Shown here: positions 23,561-29,891 of the stretch, in pieces | How the letters are laid out: every line of letters starts with the position of its first letter | Numbering within the stretch: the stretch's first letter is position 1 | From: JAAYZQ01 sp034428935 | GTDB lineage: Bacteria > Chloroflexota > Anaerolineae > JAAYZQ01 | Direction of reading: 5' to 3' | Length of the DNA stretch: 33,425 bases | NCBI GenBank assembly: GCA_034428935.1 | Contig: DAOUHB010000127.1 | Coordinates: 1-33,425, forward strand | Position numbers and translations under genes: made by a program | The notes under the pieces: model-generated | The model's database searches: none | The model's input: the letters and a program-made list of their open reading frames with translations, nothing else | Told to the model about the DNA's origin: nothing

Positions 23561-23872
23561 ATGAAGACAGAGGAGATAACCAACCGTCTGAAAAGGATAG
23601 AGGGCCAGGTGCGGGGCCTTCAGAGAATGGTGGCCGAACAGCGGGACTGCGAGGCGATCCTGACGCAGTTGATGGCCGCCAGGGCCGCCCTGGACCGCGT
23701 GGGATTGATGGTCACCGACAACTTTGTCGAGCAGTGCATCGTCGATGCCGAGGGCGAGCTGTCACGCGAGCGCGTGCGCCGCGTCCTCGACCTGGTTTTC
23801 TCCCGTTTTTCCCTCACGTCCGGCGGAGAGGGCAATGCTGGGGATGACCCCGACAAACCAACGGAGGAATAG
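23561..23872 (+). CDS. CsoR/CstR/FrmR-family regulator (DUF156), Cys-only type
   Basis: 103 residues from ATG at 23561; the longer frame upstream runs through the promoter. The family helix pattern is clear: ITNRLKRIEGQVRGLQRMV, then C30 in RDCEAI and C59 in NFVEQCI. In copper sensors of this family the residue four before the second cysteine is a histidine; here it is F55. The two cysteines keep the 29-residue spacing. Loss of the histidine while both cysteines remain is the pattern of CstR-like persulfide sensors rather than copper sensors. The neighbouring thioredoxin gene, starting four bases after the stop, fits a thiol or sulfur role. The C-terminal 20 residues are acidic and extra. Confidence 0.85.
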   Translation: MKTEEITNRLKRIEGQVRGLQRMVAEQRDCEAILTQLMAARAALDRVGLMVTDNFVEQCIVDAEGELSRERVRRVLDLVFSRFSLTSGGEGNAGDDPDKPTEE

Positions 23873-23876
23873 GACA

Positions 23877-24203
23877 ATGGCCAAACCGTTCGAGGTAAAC
23901 GACGGCAGCTTTGAAAGTAGCGTTCTGGAGGCGGACATTCCCACGGTCGTGGACTTCTGGGCAGTTTGGTGCGGCCCTTGCAAGATGATTGCCCCCATCC
24001 TCGAGGACATCGCCAAGGAGTACGAGGGCAAGCTCCAGGTAGCCAAGCTGGACGTCGACCACAACGGCGAGTCGGCCATGAAGTATGGCGTGATGAGCAT
24101 TCCGACCCTCATCCTCTTCAAGGCCGGCCAGCCGGTGGAGCGCATCGTCGGCTTCATGCCGAAGGAAAAGGTGCTCGCCCGGCTCAAGCCCCACCTGGGC
24201 TAG
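23877..24203 (+). CDS. trxA: Thioredoxin
   Basis: 108 residues, a standard thioredoxin: VDFWAVWCGPCKMIAPILE with redox cysteines C32 and C35, then the YGVMSIPTLILFKAG segment with the cis-proline. It reduces protein disulfides, taking electrons from thioredoxin reductase. GGAGGA precedes the ATG. It is the second gene behind the CsoR-like regulator and is probably repressed by it. A GC-rich hairpin follows after a few bases. Confidence 0.95.
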   Translation: MAKPFEVNDGSFESSVLEADIPTVVDFWAVWCGPCKMIAPILEDIAKEYEGKLQVAKLDVDHNGESAMKYGVMSIPTLILFKAGQPVERIVGFMPKEKVLARLKPHLG

Positions 24204-24211
24204 GCGATCCC

Positions 24212-24233
24212 GGCGCCGCCGTGCACCGGCGCC
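24212..24233 (+). terminator. Hairpin after trxA
   Basis: GGCGCCG (24212-24218) pairs with CGGCGCC (24227-24233) around an 8-base loop. Only ATTT follows a few bases later, so termination is uncertain. Confidence 0.4.
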
Positions 24234-24240
24234 ACCGGAT

Positions 24241-24269
24241 TTGACAGGCCGGGCGGAGTGTGCTATACT
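24241..24269 (+). promoter_or_regulatory. Promoter of the trpS T-box transcript
   Basis: A perfect TTGACA (24241-24246) and TATACT (24264-24269) are spaced by 17 bases. An inverted repeat GGGCGGAG/CTCCGCCC (24251-24258 and 24268-24275) embraces the -10 box and may be an additional operator. Confidence 0.75.
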
Positions 24270-24528
24270 CCGCCCTACAATTGACATTAGCAACGGCACA
24301 GATCAGGAATAGTAGCCGCCGAAGCGGGGTCCAGAGAGTCGGGGGGTGGTGGAAACCCGATACCAGCGCAGGAGGTGAATGGGCCTGGGAGCCGCCCGCC
24401 GAACGCCCCAACCGGGGCCAGTAGTCCGGGCCGGAGTCGCCACCGTTATCAGGGCAGAGGGTATCGCCTTCAGAGCCGTCGTTGGGGGGCCGTACCCGCA
24501 AGAGTGAGGCTGGCAGTTGCCCTTTTCC

Positions 24529-24553
24529 ATCCGCCATCACCGGCGGATTTTTT
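24529..24553 (+). terminator. Extra terminator-like hairpin inside the T-box leader
   Basis: ATCCGCC (24529-24535) pairs with GGCGGAT (24542-24548) around ATCACC, followed by TTTTTT (24548-24553). It occupies the place of Stem III. It has the form of an intrinsic terminator upstream of the regulated one. Confidence 0.6.
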
Positions 24554-24604
24554 GTTGGCAGGCCGGTCTAAGAGAGGTGGCACCGCGGGTGCTCGTAAAT
24601 CGAG

Positions 24605-24636
24605 CGCTCGTCCTCGTCAGAGGACGGGCGTTTTTT
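24605..24636 (+). terminator. Regulated terminator of the T-box leader
   Basis: A 10-bp stem with one G-T pair and a CGTCAG loop, followed by six T. It competes with the antiterminator formed by the T-box sequence. Confidence 0.85.
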
Positions 24637-24658
24637 GTTGTTATCAAGGAGATGGATC

Positions 24659-25726
24659 ATGAAGGAAAAAAAGAGAATTCTGACCGGAGATCGTCCCACG
24701 GGCAAGCTGCACCTGGGCCACTACGTGGGAACGCTGGCCAATCGCGTGCAGTTGCAGGACGAGTACGATTGCCTGTTCATCGTCGCCGACCTGCACATGC
24801 TGACCACCCAGCCCGAGAAGGAGCGCGTGGAGCAGGTCGCCCAGAACGTGCGCGACATCGTCCTCGACTACCTGGCGGCCGGCATCGACCCGGAGAGGAG
24901 CACGATCTTTGTCCAGTCGGCCGTCCCCGAGACGGCGCAGCTCAACCTCATCCTGGAGATGCTGACCACCGTGCCGCGGCTGGAGCGGATGCCCAGCCTG
25001 AAGGACATGGCCCGCGACGCCGGCCTGGAGGTCATGCCCTTTGGCCTGCTGGGCTACCCCGTGCTCCAGGCAGCCGACATCCTCCTGCCCCGGGCCCACC
25101 TGGTGCCCGTGGGCAAGGACAACGAGGCCCACGTGGAGATCACCCGCGAGATTGCGCGGCGCTTTAACAGGCTCTACGGCGAGGTCTTTCCCATCCCCGA
25201 CGTCCTCCTGGGCGAGGTGCCGACCCTCATCGGCACCGACGGACAGGCCAAGATGAGCAAGAGCCGCGGCAATGCCATCTTTTTGTCCGACGATGCCCGC
25301 ACCGTGGAGCAAAAGGTGGCGAGCATGTACACCGACCCCAACCGCGTCCGGGCCGACATCCCGGGCAGGGTGGAGGGCAACCCGGTCTTTATCTACCACG
25401 ACGTCTTTAACCCCGACGTCGAGGAGGTGAACGACCTGAAGGAGCGCTACCTGCGGGGCAAGGTCGGCGACGTGGAGGTCAAGCTCAAGCTGGCGCGGGC
25501 CATCAACGACTTTCTGGATCCCCTGCGCGAGCGCCGCGCCGAGTACGAGGCCCGGCCGGGCCTGGTCAACGACGTGCTCGTCGAGGGCATTCGCCGGGTG
25601 CGAGGCATCGCCGCCGAGACGATGGACATGGTCAACGAGGCAATGGGGCTGTACGGGCCGCAACTGCTGAAATCCTACGCGTTGCCCCTCTCCAGCGCCC
25701 CTGTCCCGCCCCTCACCTACTGCTGA
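24659..25726 (+). CDS. trpS: Tryptophanyl-tRNA synthetase
   Basis: 355 residues from ATG at 24659 (AAGGAG eight bases upstream). It is a class I synthetase: the HIGH-type motif is HLGH (18-21, within GKLHLGHYVG), and KMSKS begins at about residue 198. Other landmarks are DLHMLTT, PFGLLGYPVLQAADILL and VPVGKDNEAHVE, all typical of TrpRS. It charges tRNA-Trp. The T-box leader for the same amino acid confirms the specificity. The last 15 residues (PLSSAPVPPLTYC) are a short extra tail. The stop codon lies 11 bases before the ATPase gene, whose ribosome site begins at once. Confidence 0.97.
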   Translation: MKEKKRILTGDRPTGKLHLGHYVGTLANRVQLQDEYDCLFIVADLHMLTTQPEKERVEQVAQNVRDIVLDYLAAGIDPERSTIFVQSAVPETAQLNLILEMLTTVPRLERMPSLKDMARDAGLEVMPFGLLGYPVLQAADILLPRAHLVPVGKDNEAHVEITREIARRFNRLYGEVFPIPDVLLGEVPTLIGTDGQAKMSKSRGNAIFLSDDARTVEQKVASMYTDPNRVRADIPGRVEGNPVFIYHDVFNPDVEEVNDLKERYLRGKVGDVEVKLKLARAINDFLDPLRERRAEYEARPGLVNDVLVEGIRRVRGIAAETMDMVNEAMGLYGPQLLKSYALPLSSAPVPPLTYC

Positions 25727-25737
25727 GGAGGTAAACG

Positions 25738-26487
25738 ATGCACCTGCTTAACGTCAAGATCCATAGCGACCGATTCCCATCGCGGCGCTTCTATCCCTTT
25801 AACATCCAGGCCATGGACGAGCCGCAGGAGCTGGTCTTTCACCGGCCGGTGGTCTTTTTTCTCGGCGAGAACGGCTCGGGCAAGTCGACGCTCCTGGAGG
25901 CCATCGCCCGCCGGTGCGGCATCACCCTCTGGGACCGGCCGCGCCGGCACCTGGCCCACAACAATCCCTTCGAGACCCGGCTCCAGGACTATGTGAGCGC
26001 CACCTGGTCGCGGGAAAAGGTGCCCGGCTCCCTCTTCCGGGCCGAGACCTTTCGCGACCTGGGGGACCTGTTCGACGACGTGGCGCTGTGCGATCCCGGC
26101 CGGCTGCAGTACCACGGCGGCCAGATCCTGAACACCCTGTCCCACGGCCAGGGGATCCTGTCCTACCTCAGCCACCGCTGCCGGCGAAAGGGGCTCTATC
26201 TCCTGGACGAGCCGGAGGCGGCCCTGTCGCCGGCCAGCCAGATCCATTTTCTCAAGCTGCTGCAGCGCTTCGAGCTGGAGGGGAACGCCCAATTCATCAT
26301 CACCACCCACTCGCCCATCCTGCTGGCCTACCCCGGCGCCCAGATCCTGAGCTTCGAGCCGCCCCGCATTCGCGAGGTGGCCTACGAGCAGACGGCCCAC
26401 TACCGGCTGTACACGCAGTTCTTGCTCAACCCCGCCGCCTTTATGGGGGCGGGCCAGGACGAAAGCATGCATCCTGTCACGGTGTAG
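25738..26487 (+). CDS. ABC-type/AAA ATPase of the OLD/RecF-like stand-alone class
   Basis: 249 residues, GAGGAGG ribosome site overlapping the end of trpS. Walker A is GENGSGKS (43-50), the signature-like motif LSHGQG is near residue 134, Walker B is LYLLDEPEAALSP (about 153-165), and the switch histidine is in ITTHSPILL. No permease or membrane segment is present. Such free-standing ATPases (YbbA/AAA_21-like) usually act on nucleic acids or have unknown roles. Being cotranscribed with trpS makes it subject to the T-box, but a tryptophan role cannot be derived from the sequence. Its stop codon lies within a dispersed repeat. Confidence 0.85.
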   Translation: MHLLNVKIHSDRFPSRRFYPFNIQAMDEPQELVFHRPVVFFLGENGSGKSTLLEAIARRCGITLWDRPRRHLAHNNPFETRLQDYVSATWSREKVPGSLFRAETFRDLGDLFDDVALCDPGRLQYHGGQILNTLSHGQGILSYLSHRCRRKGLYLLDEPEAALSPASQIHFLKLLQRFELEGNAQFIITTHSPILLAYPGAQILSFEPPRIREVAYEQTAHYRLYTQFLLNPAAFMGAGQDESMHPVTV

Positions 26488-26640
26488 GGGCGAACCCTTG
26501 CGGTCGCCCGTTGGGCAGGTGCAAGACCTGCCCCTACCGCGAATGAGAAGAGACGAACCCTTGCGATCGCCGGTAGGGGCGACCCTTGCGGTCGCCCGCT
26601 GGGCAGGTGCAAGACCTGCCCCTACCGCGAATGAGAAGAT
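26484..26640. repeat. Dispersed repeat family C, two direct copies
   Basis: Two near-identical units (26484-26552 and 26573-26640) read GTAGGGGCGA, CCCTTGCGGTCGCCCG, TGGGCAGGTGCAAGACCTG, CCCCTACCGCGAATGAGAAGA. A partial piece (CGAACCCTTGCGATCGCCG) sits between them. Each unit is palindromic inside: GGCAGGTGCAAGACCTGCC forms a tight hairpin, and GTAGGGGC pairs with GCCCCTAC. A reverse-oriented fragment is at 28101-28129. Unit 1 supplies the stop codon of the ATPase gene. Confidence 0.8.
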
Positions 26641-26677
26641 ACGAAAATATTGTATGAACACAAAGGAGGAACGGAAA

Positions 26678-28042
26678 ATGGCACAGTACAAGTATACCCT
26701 GTCGGAAAAGGACATGCCGACCCACTGGTATAATATCATGGCCGACATGAAAGAGCCGCCGCCGCCCTACCGGCACCCGGCAACCCTGGACCTGCTGCAG
26801 CCGGGCGATCTGGCGCCCATCTTTCCCCAGGCGCTCATCGAGCAGGAGGTTAGCCGCGAGCGGTGGATCGAGATCCCCGACCAGGTGCAGGACGTCCTGA
26901 AGATCTGGCGGCCCTCGCCCCTTTTCCGGGCGTCGCGCTGGGAGAAAATGCTGGACACGCCGGCCAAGATCTATTTCAAGTGGGAGGGGGTTAGCCCCCC
27001 CGGCAGCCACAAGCCGAACACGGCCGTGGCCCAGTGCTACTATGCCAAGCAGGAGGGACTGAAGGGCTTTGCCACCGAGACGGGGGCGGGCCAGTGGGGT
27101 TGCGCCCTCTCCTTTGCAACCCAGTTGTTCGACCTGGAGTGCCGCGTCTTTATGGTCGCCATCAGCTTCCAGCAAAAGCCCTACCGGCGCGTTGCCATGG
27201 AGCTGTGGGGCGGCTCCGTGCTGCCCAGCCCCAGCACCGCGACCCAGGCCGGGCGCGCCCTCCTGGAAAAGGACCCGGAGACGCCGGGCAGCCTGGGCAT
27301 GGCCATCAGCGAGGCCATCGAGTACGCCGTGACCCACGAGGGCTACCGCTACGCCCTGGGCAGCGTGGTCAACTTTGTGCTGCTGCACCAGACGATCATC
27401 GGCCTGGAGGCCATGAAGCAGATGGAGCTGGCCGGCGACTATCCCGACATCCTCATCGGCTGCGCCGGCGGCGGCAGCAACGCCGCGGGCCTCATCTTTC
27501 CCTTCCTGGAGAACAAGCTGAACGGCAACGGCCACAAGACGCGGGCCATCTTTGTCGAGTCGACGGCCTGCCCGAGCATGACCCGCGGCAAGTACGCCTA
27601 CGACTGGGGCGACACGGCCAAGACGGGGCCCGTGGCCATGATGCACAGCGTGGGCCACTCCTTCGTCCCCGCCCCGGTGCACGCCGGCGGGCTGCGCTAC
27701 CACGGCATGGCCCCCTCCATCTCGGCGCTCCTGGAGCAGGGGTACGCCGAGGCGCGGGCCTACCACCAGAACGCCTGCTTTGACGCGGCCATGGGCTTCA
27801 CGCGGGCCGAGGGCTACGTCGTCGCCCCCGAGACGGCCCACGCCGTGCGGGCGGCCTACGACGAGGCCATGGCCTGCAAGGAGTCGGGCGAGTCGAAGGT
27901 GATCCTCTTTAACGCCAGCGGCCACGGCGACTTTGACATGGCCGCCTACGACGCCTACATGCGCCGCAACCTGCCCGACTACGAGCTGGAAAGGGAGACC
28001 ATCGAGCAGTCCCTGGCGGAGCTGCCCGCGATCCCGGCCTGA
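26678..28042 (+). CDS. trpB: TrpB2-type tryptophan synthase beta chain
   Basis: 454 residues from ATG at 26678, which has AAAGGAGGAACGG directly upstream; an ATG at 26654 lacks a ribosome site. It belongs to the longer TrpB2 subfamily: FKWEGVSPPGSHKPNTAVAQ carries the PLP lysine (K112), ETGAGQWG follows, and CAGGGSNAAG binds the PLP phosphate. The enzyme joins indole and serine to tryptophan. TrpB2 proteins usually occur without an adjacent trpA, as here. Following trpS and the ATPase on the same strand, it may be read from the T-box transcript across the repeat region. A very strong hairpin follows the stop. Confidence 0.93.
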   Translation: MAQYKYTLSEKDMPTHWYNIMADMKEPPPPYRHPATLDLLQPGDLAPIFPQALIEQEVSRERWIEIPDQVQDVLKIWRPSPLFRASRWEKMLDTPAKIYFKWEGVSPPGSHKPNTAVAQCYYAKQEGLKGFATETGAGQWGCALSFATQLFDLECRVFMVAISFQQKPYRRVAMELWGGSVLPSPSTATQAGRALLEKDPETPGSLGMAISEAIEYAVTHEGYRYALGSVVNFVLLHQTIIGLEAMKQMELAGDYPDILIGCAGGGSNAAGLIFPFLENKLNGNGHKTRAIFVESTACPSMTRGKYAYDWGDTAKTGPVAMMHSVGHSFVPAPVHAGGLRYHGMAPSISALLEQGYAEARAYHQNACFDAAMGFTRAEGYVVAPETAHAVRAAYDEAMACKESGESKVILFNASGHGDFDMAAYDAYMRRNLPDYELERETIEQSLAELPAIPA

Positions 28043-28052
28043 CAGAAACCGG

Positions 28053-28092
28053 ATGGGCCTGGCGGGTTTCGAAGGAAACCTGCCAGGCCCAT
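28053..28092. terminator. 18-bp hairpin between trpB and the convergent kinase gene
   Basis: 28053-28070 and 28075-28092 pair over all 18 positions (one G-T) around GAAG. No T run follows, but its position 11 bases behind the trpB stop suggests a transcript end for either direction. A second small hairpin, CCCGGAC/GTCCGGG, lies at 28166-28181. Confidence 0.55.
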
Positions 28093-28100
28093 GCTGCCGC

Positions 28101-28129
28101 GCGGGGCGACCGCAAGGGTTCGCCCCTAC
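28101..28129 (-). repeat. Fragment of repeat family C, inverted
   Basis: GCGGGGCGACCGCAAGGG followed by TTCGCCCCTAC is the reverse complement of the first part of the units at 26484-26640. Confidence 0.65.
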
Positions 28130-28252
28130 ATTCGAGGCCGGGCCGCGCCGTCCCTGCAGGCGTTCCCCGGACAAGTCCGGGACTCCGCGCGCGCGCCCGG
28201 GATGGTCCACGTGCAAGCTTCTAGGCGAGCCCCATGGGTGAGTCTGGGAGGG

Positions 28253-29092
28253 TCAGCCGGCGGTGGGCAGGGTGAAGCCAAAGGTGCTGCCCTGGCCCGG
28301 CTCGCTTTCGACGTAGAACTCGCCGCCGTGGAGGACGACCAGGTGGCGGCTGATCGCCAGGCCAAGGCCAGTGCCGGGCTGCTGCTGCACCAGCTCGTGG
28401 TCGGCGCGAAAGAACTTTTCTCCCACGCGGGGCAGATCTTCGGGCGAGAGGCCGATGCCCGTGTCGACGACCGCGACGCACACGTGGCCGTCGGTGCAGG
28501 CGCCGCCGCCCTGCCCCCCCGCCACCAGGCGGACGTGGCCGCCCTCAGGCGCGTACCGGCAGGCGTTCCGCACCAGGTGACCCAGGACCTCCATGAGGCG
28601 CTGCCGGTCGCCCATGGCGAGGGGCAAATCCTCCGCGACGTCGATCTCGACGGTGTGGTGCCGGGCCTCCAGCTCGGCGCGGTTGTCCACCACGGCTGCG
28701 TAGAGGAGCTCCTGGACGTTGACGGGGGCCAGGTTGAGCTGAGTCCGCCCTGCCTCCAGCCGGCAGATTTCCAGGAGATCGTTGACCAGCTTGCCCATCC
28801 GCTCCACGTTGGCGTCGATGACGTCCACGAATTGGCGCTGGGTGGGCGTCAGCTCGCCGCCGATGCCCATGATGAGCATTTTGGAATAGCCCTGCATGGC
28901 GGTCATGGGCTGTTTCAGCTCGTGGGACACAAAGTCGACAAACTCGCCCGCCGCCGCTTCCGCCCGGCGCAATTCCTCCCGGAGCCGCAAGTTCTCGGTC
29001 TCCAGGCTCTCCAGCGCCCGGCGGCCGTCGGGCCGCCCGTACAGCAGTGCCTCGCTTGTCGACACTCCTTCGTAGTTGTCCCTTTGAGTCAT
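28253..29092 (-). CDS. Orphan sensor histidine kinase without visible sensor domain
   Basis: 279 residues. A short N-terminal coiled coil (ALESLETENLRLREELRRAE) leads directly into the HisKA domain with the phosphorylated histidine H57 in FVSHELKQPM. The ATPase domain has the N box HLVRNACRYAP, G1 VVDTGIGLS, the F box region EKFFRAD and G2 GTGLGLAI. There is no transmembrane helix and no PAS, GAF or HAMP domain, so it is cytoplasmic and probably receives its signal through a partner protein. No response regulator is adjacent. It has its own promoter; the weak GGTGGGC is the only ribosome site candidate. Confidence 0.9.
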   Translation of the reverse strand: MTQRDNYEGVSTSEALLYGRPDGRRALESLETENLRLREELRRAEAAAGEFVDFVSHELKQPMTAMQGYSKMLIMGIGGELTPTQRQFVDVIDANVERMGKLVNDLLEICRLEAGRTQLNLAPVNVQELLYAAVVDNRAELEARHHTVEIDVAEDLPLAMGDRQRLMEVLGHLVRNACRYAPEGGHVRLVAGGQGGGACTDGHVCVAVVDTGIGLSPEDLPRVGEKFFRADHELVQQQPGTGLGLAISRHLVVLHGGEFYVESEPGQGSTFGFTLPTAG

Positions 29093-29119
29093 GATTTGCC
29101 CACCGTCATCGATGGTTCG

Positions 29120-29148
29120 AGTGTATCACAACGACCCGCGGGTGTCAA
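29120..29148 (-). promoter_or_regulatory. Promoter of the histidine kinase gene
   Basis: On the minus strand, a perfect TTGACA (29143-29148) and TACACT (29120-29125) are spaced by 17 bases, about 28 bases ahead of the start codon at 29092. Confidence 0.65.
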
Positions 29149-29149
29149 G

Positions 29150-29235
29150 AGACCTGGGGGACTAGCCCCCAGGGTCCCGCCGGGGCACGACGCCGCCAGG
29201 AGGCGGAGGCCCAGGGGTCCAGGGGGTCCAGGTCT
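29150..29235. repeat. Structured intergenic element with nested inverted repeats
   Basis: AGACCTGG (29150-29157) pairs with CCAGGTCT (29228-29235), and inside it CCTGGGGG (29153-29160) pairs with CCCCCAGG (29166-29173). These are alternative folds of one element just upstream of the kinase promoter. The remainder of 29236-29304 shows nothing else. Confidence 0.45.
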
Positions 29236-29304
29236 TTCTTGCGGCTTCCTGTGCACCAACGAGACGTCAGCGATAGGCATCAGGGGCCGGGTCCAATGGG
29301 CCGT

Positions 29305-29371
29305 CAACGAATTGAAAACGAATAAACGAATCTACTGCCTTCTCATTCGTTTATTCGTTACCAATTCGTTG
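29305..29371. repeat. Palindromic repeat family B, copy 2
   Basis: Arms 29305-29331 and 29345-29371 pair at 25 of 27 positions (CAACGAATTG and AACGAATAAACGAAT blocks) around a pyrimidine-rich 13-base loop. It begins four bases past the stop of the YbaK-type gene on the minus strand, so here it may end the dnaE-ybaK transcript. The related copy is at 7397-7465. Confidence 0.8.
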
Positions 29372-29375
29372 ACGA

Positions 29376-29891
29376 CTAGCCGTCACGCCCGTCCGCGCCG
29401 CTTTGGGCTTGCGCGGCATCCTCCACAAAGTCCAGCACCTCGCCGCCGGTGACAGACAGCAGGTCCCGGTAGGCGATGGGAAAGACGGCGTGGCCGCTGC
29501 CGGCGGCCGCCCACAGCGTCTCGAAGCGGGCAAGGCTGGCGTCGACGAGGGTGCGCAGGGGAGCCTGGTGGCCCACGGGCGGCACGCCGCCCACCTCGAA
29601 GCCGGTCCGGGCCAGCACCTCTTCGGGCGAGGCGATGCGCATCCGCTTCTTGCTCAGGCCCAGCTCTCCCCGCAGACGCTTCACGTCGGCCCGCCGGTCG
29701 CCGGCGACGAGGACCAGGAGGGGTTCGCCGTCGGCCAGAAAGATGAGAGACTTGACGATGCTGCCCAGGGGCGCGCTCACCGCCCGGGCGGCCGTTTCGG
29801 CTGTGCTCGTGTCGGCCGGGAGCTCGCGCACCAGGCCGGGGTCCAGGCCGGCCCGGGCCAGCCCTTCCCTGACGCGATCTAGGGTGTCCAT
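29376..29891 (-). CDS. YbaK/EbsC-type aminoacyl-tRNA deacylase
   Basis: 171 residues from ATG at 29891 (AGGTGG upstream); the longer frame lies within dnaE. Family marks are STAETAARAVSAPLGSIVKSLIF with the catalytic-type lysine, ADVKRLRGELGLSKKRMRIAS, and FEVGGVPPVGH. These free-standing editing enzymes hydrolyse wrongly charged tRNAs (for example Cys-tRNA-Pro in YbaK); the exact substrate cannot be decided here. The gene overlaps the end of dnaE by 13 bases, implying translational coupling to the polymerase gene. A palindromic repeat follows the stop. Confidence 0.9.
   Translation of the reverse strand: MDTLDRVREGLARAGLDPGLVRELPADTSTAETAARAVSAPLGSIVKSLIFLADGEPLLVLVAGDRRADVKRLRGELGLSKKRMRIASPEEVLARTGFEVGGVPPVGHQAPLRTLVDASLARFETLWAAAGSGHAVFPIAYRDLLSVTGGEVLDFVEDAAQAQSGADGRDG

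Larger units (their letters stand above)
24276..24658 (+). promoter_or_regulatory. T-box riboswitch leader specific for tryptophanyl-tRNA
   Basis: The leader of about 380 bases has the Stem I signature GTCCAGAGAG followed by GGTGGTGGAAACCC, and a specifier region GGTGAA-TGG-GCCTGG with the tryptophan codon UGG at 24380-24382. The T-box antiterminator sequence AGAGGTGGCACCGCGGGT lies at about 24573-24590. The terminator follows: CGCTCGTCCT (24605-24614) pairs with AGGACGGGCG (24621-24630), then TTTTTT. Uncharged tRNA-Trp should stabilise the antiterminator and allow trpS expression. A second hairpin with its own T6 run (24529-24553) lies just ahead of the T-box sequence. Confidence 0.95.
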
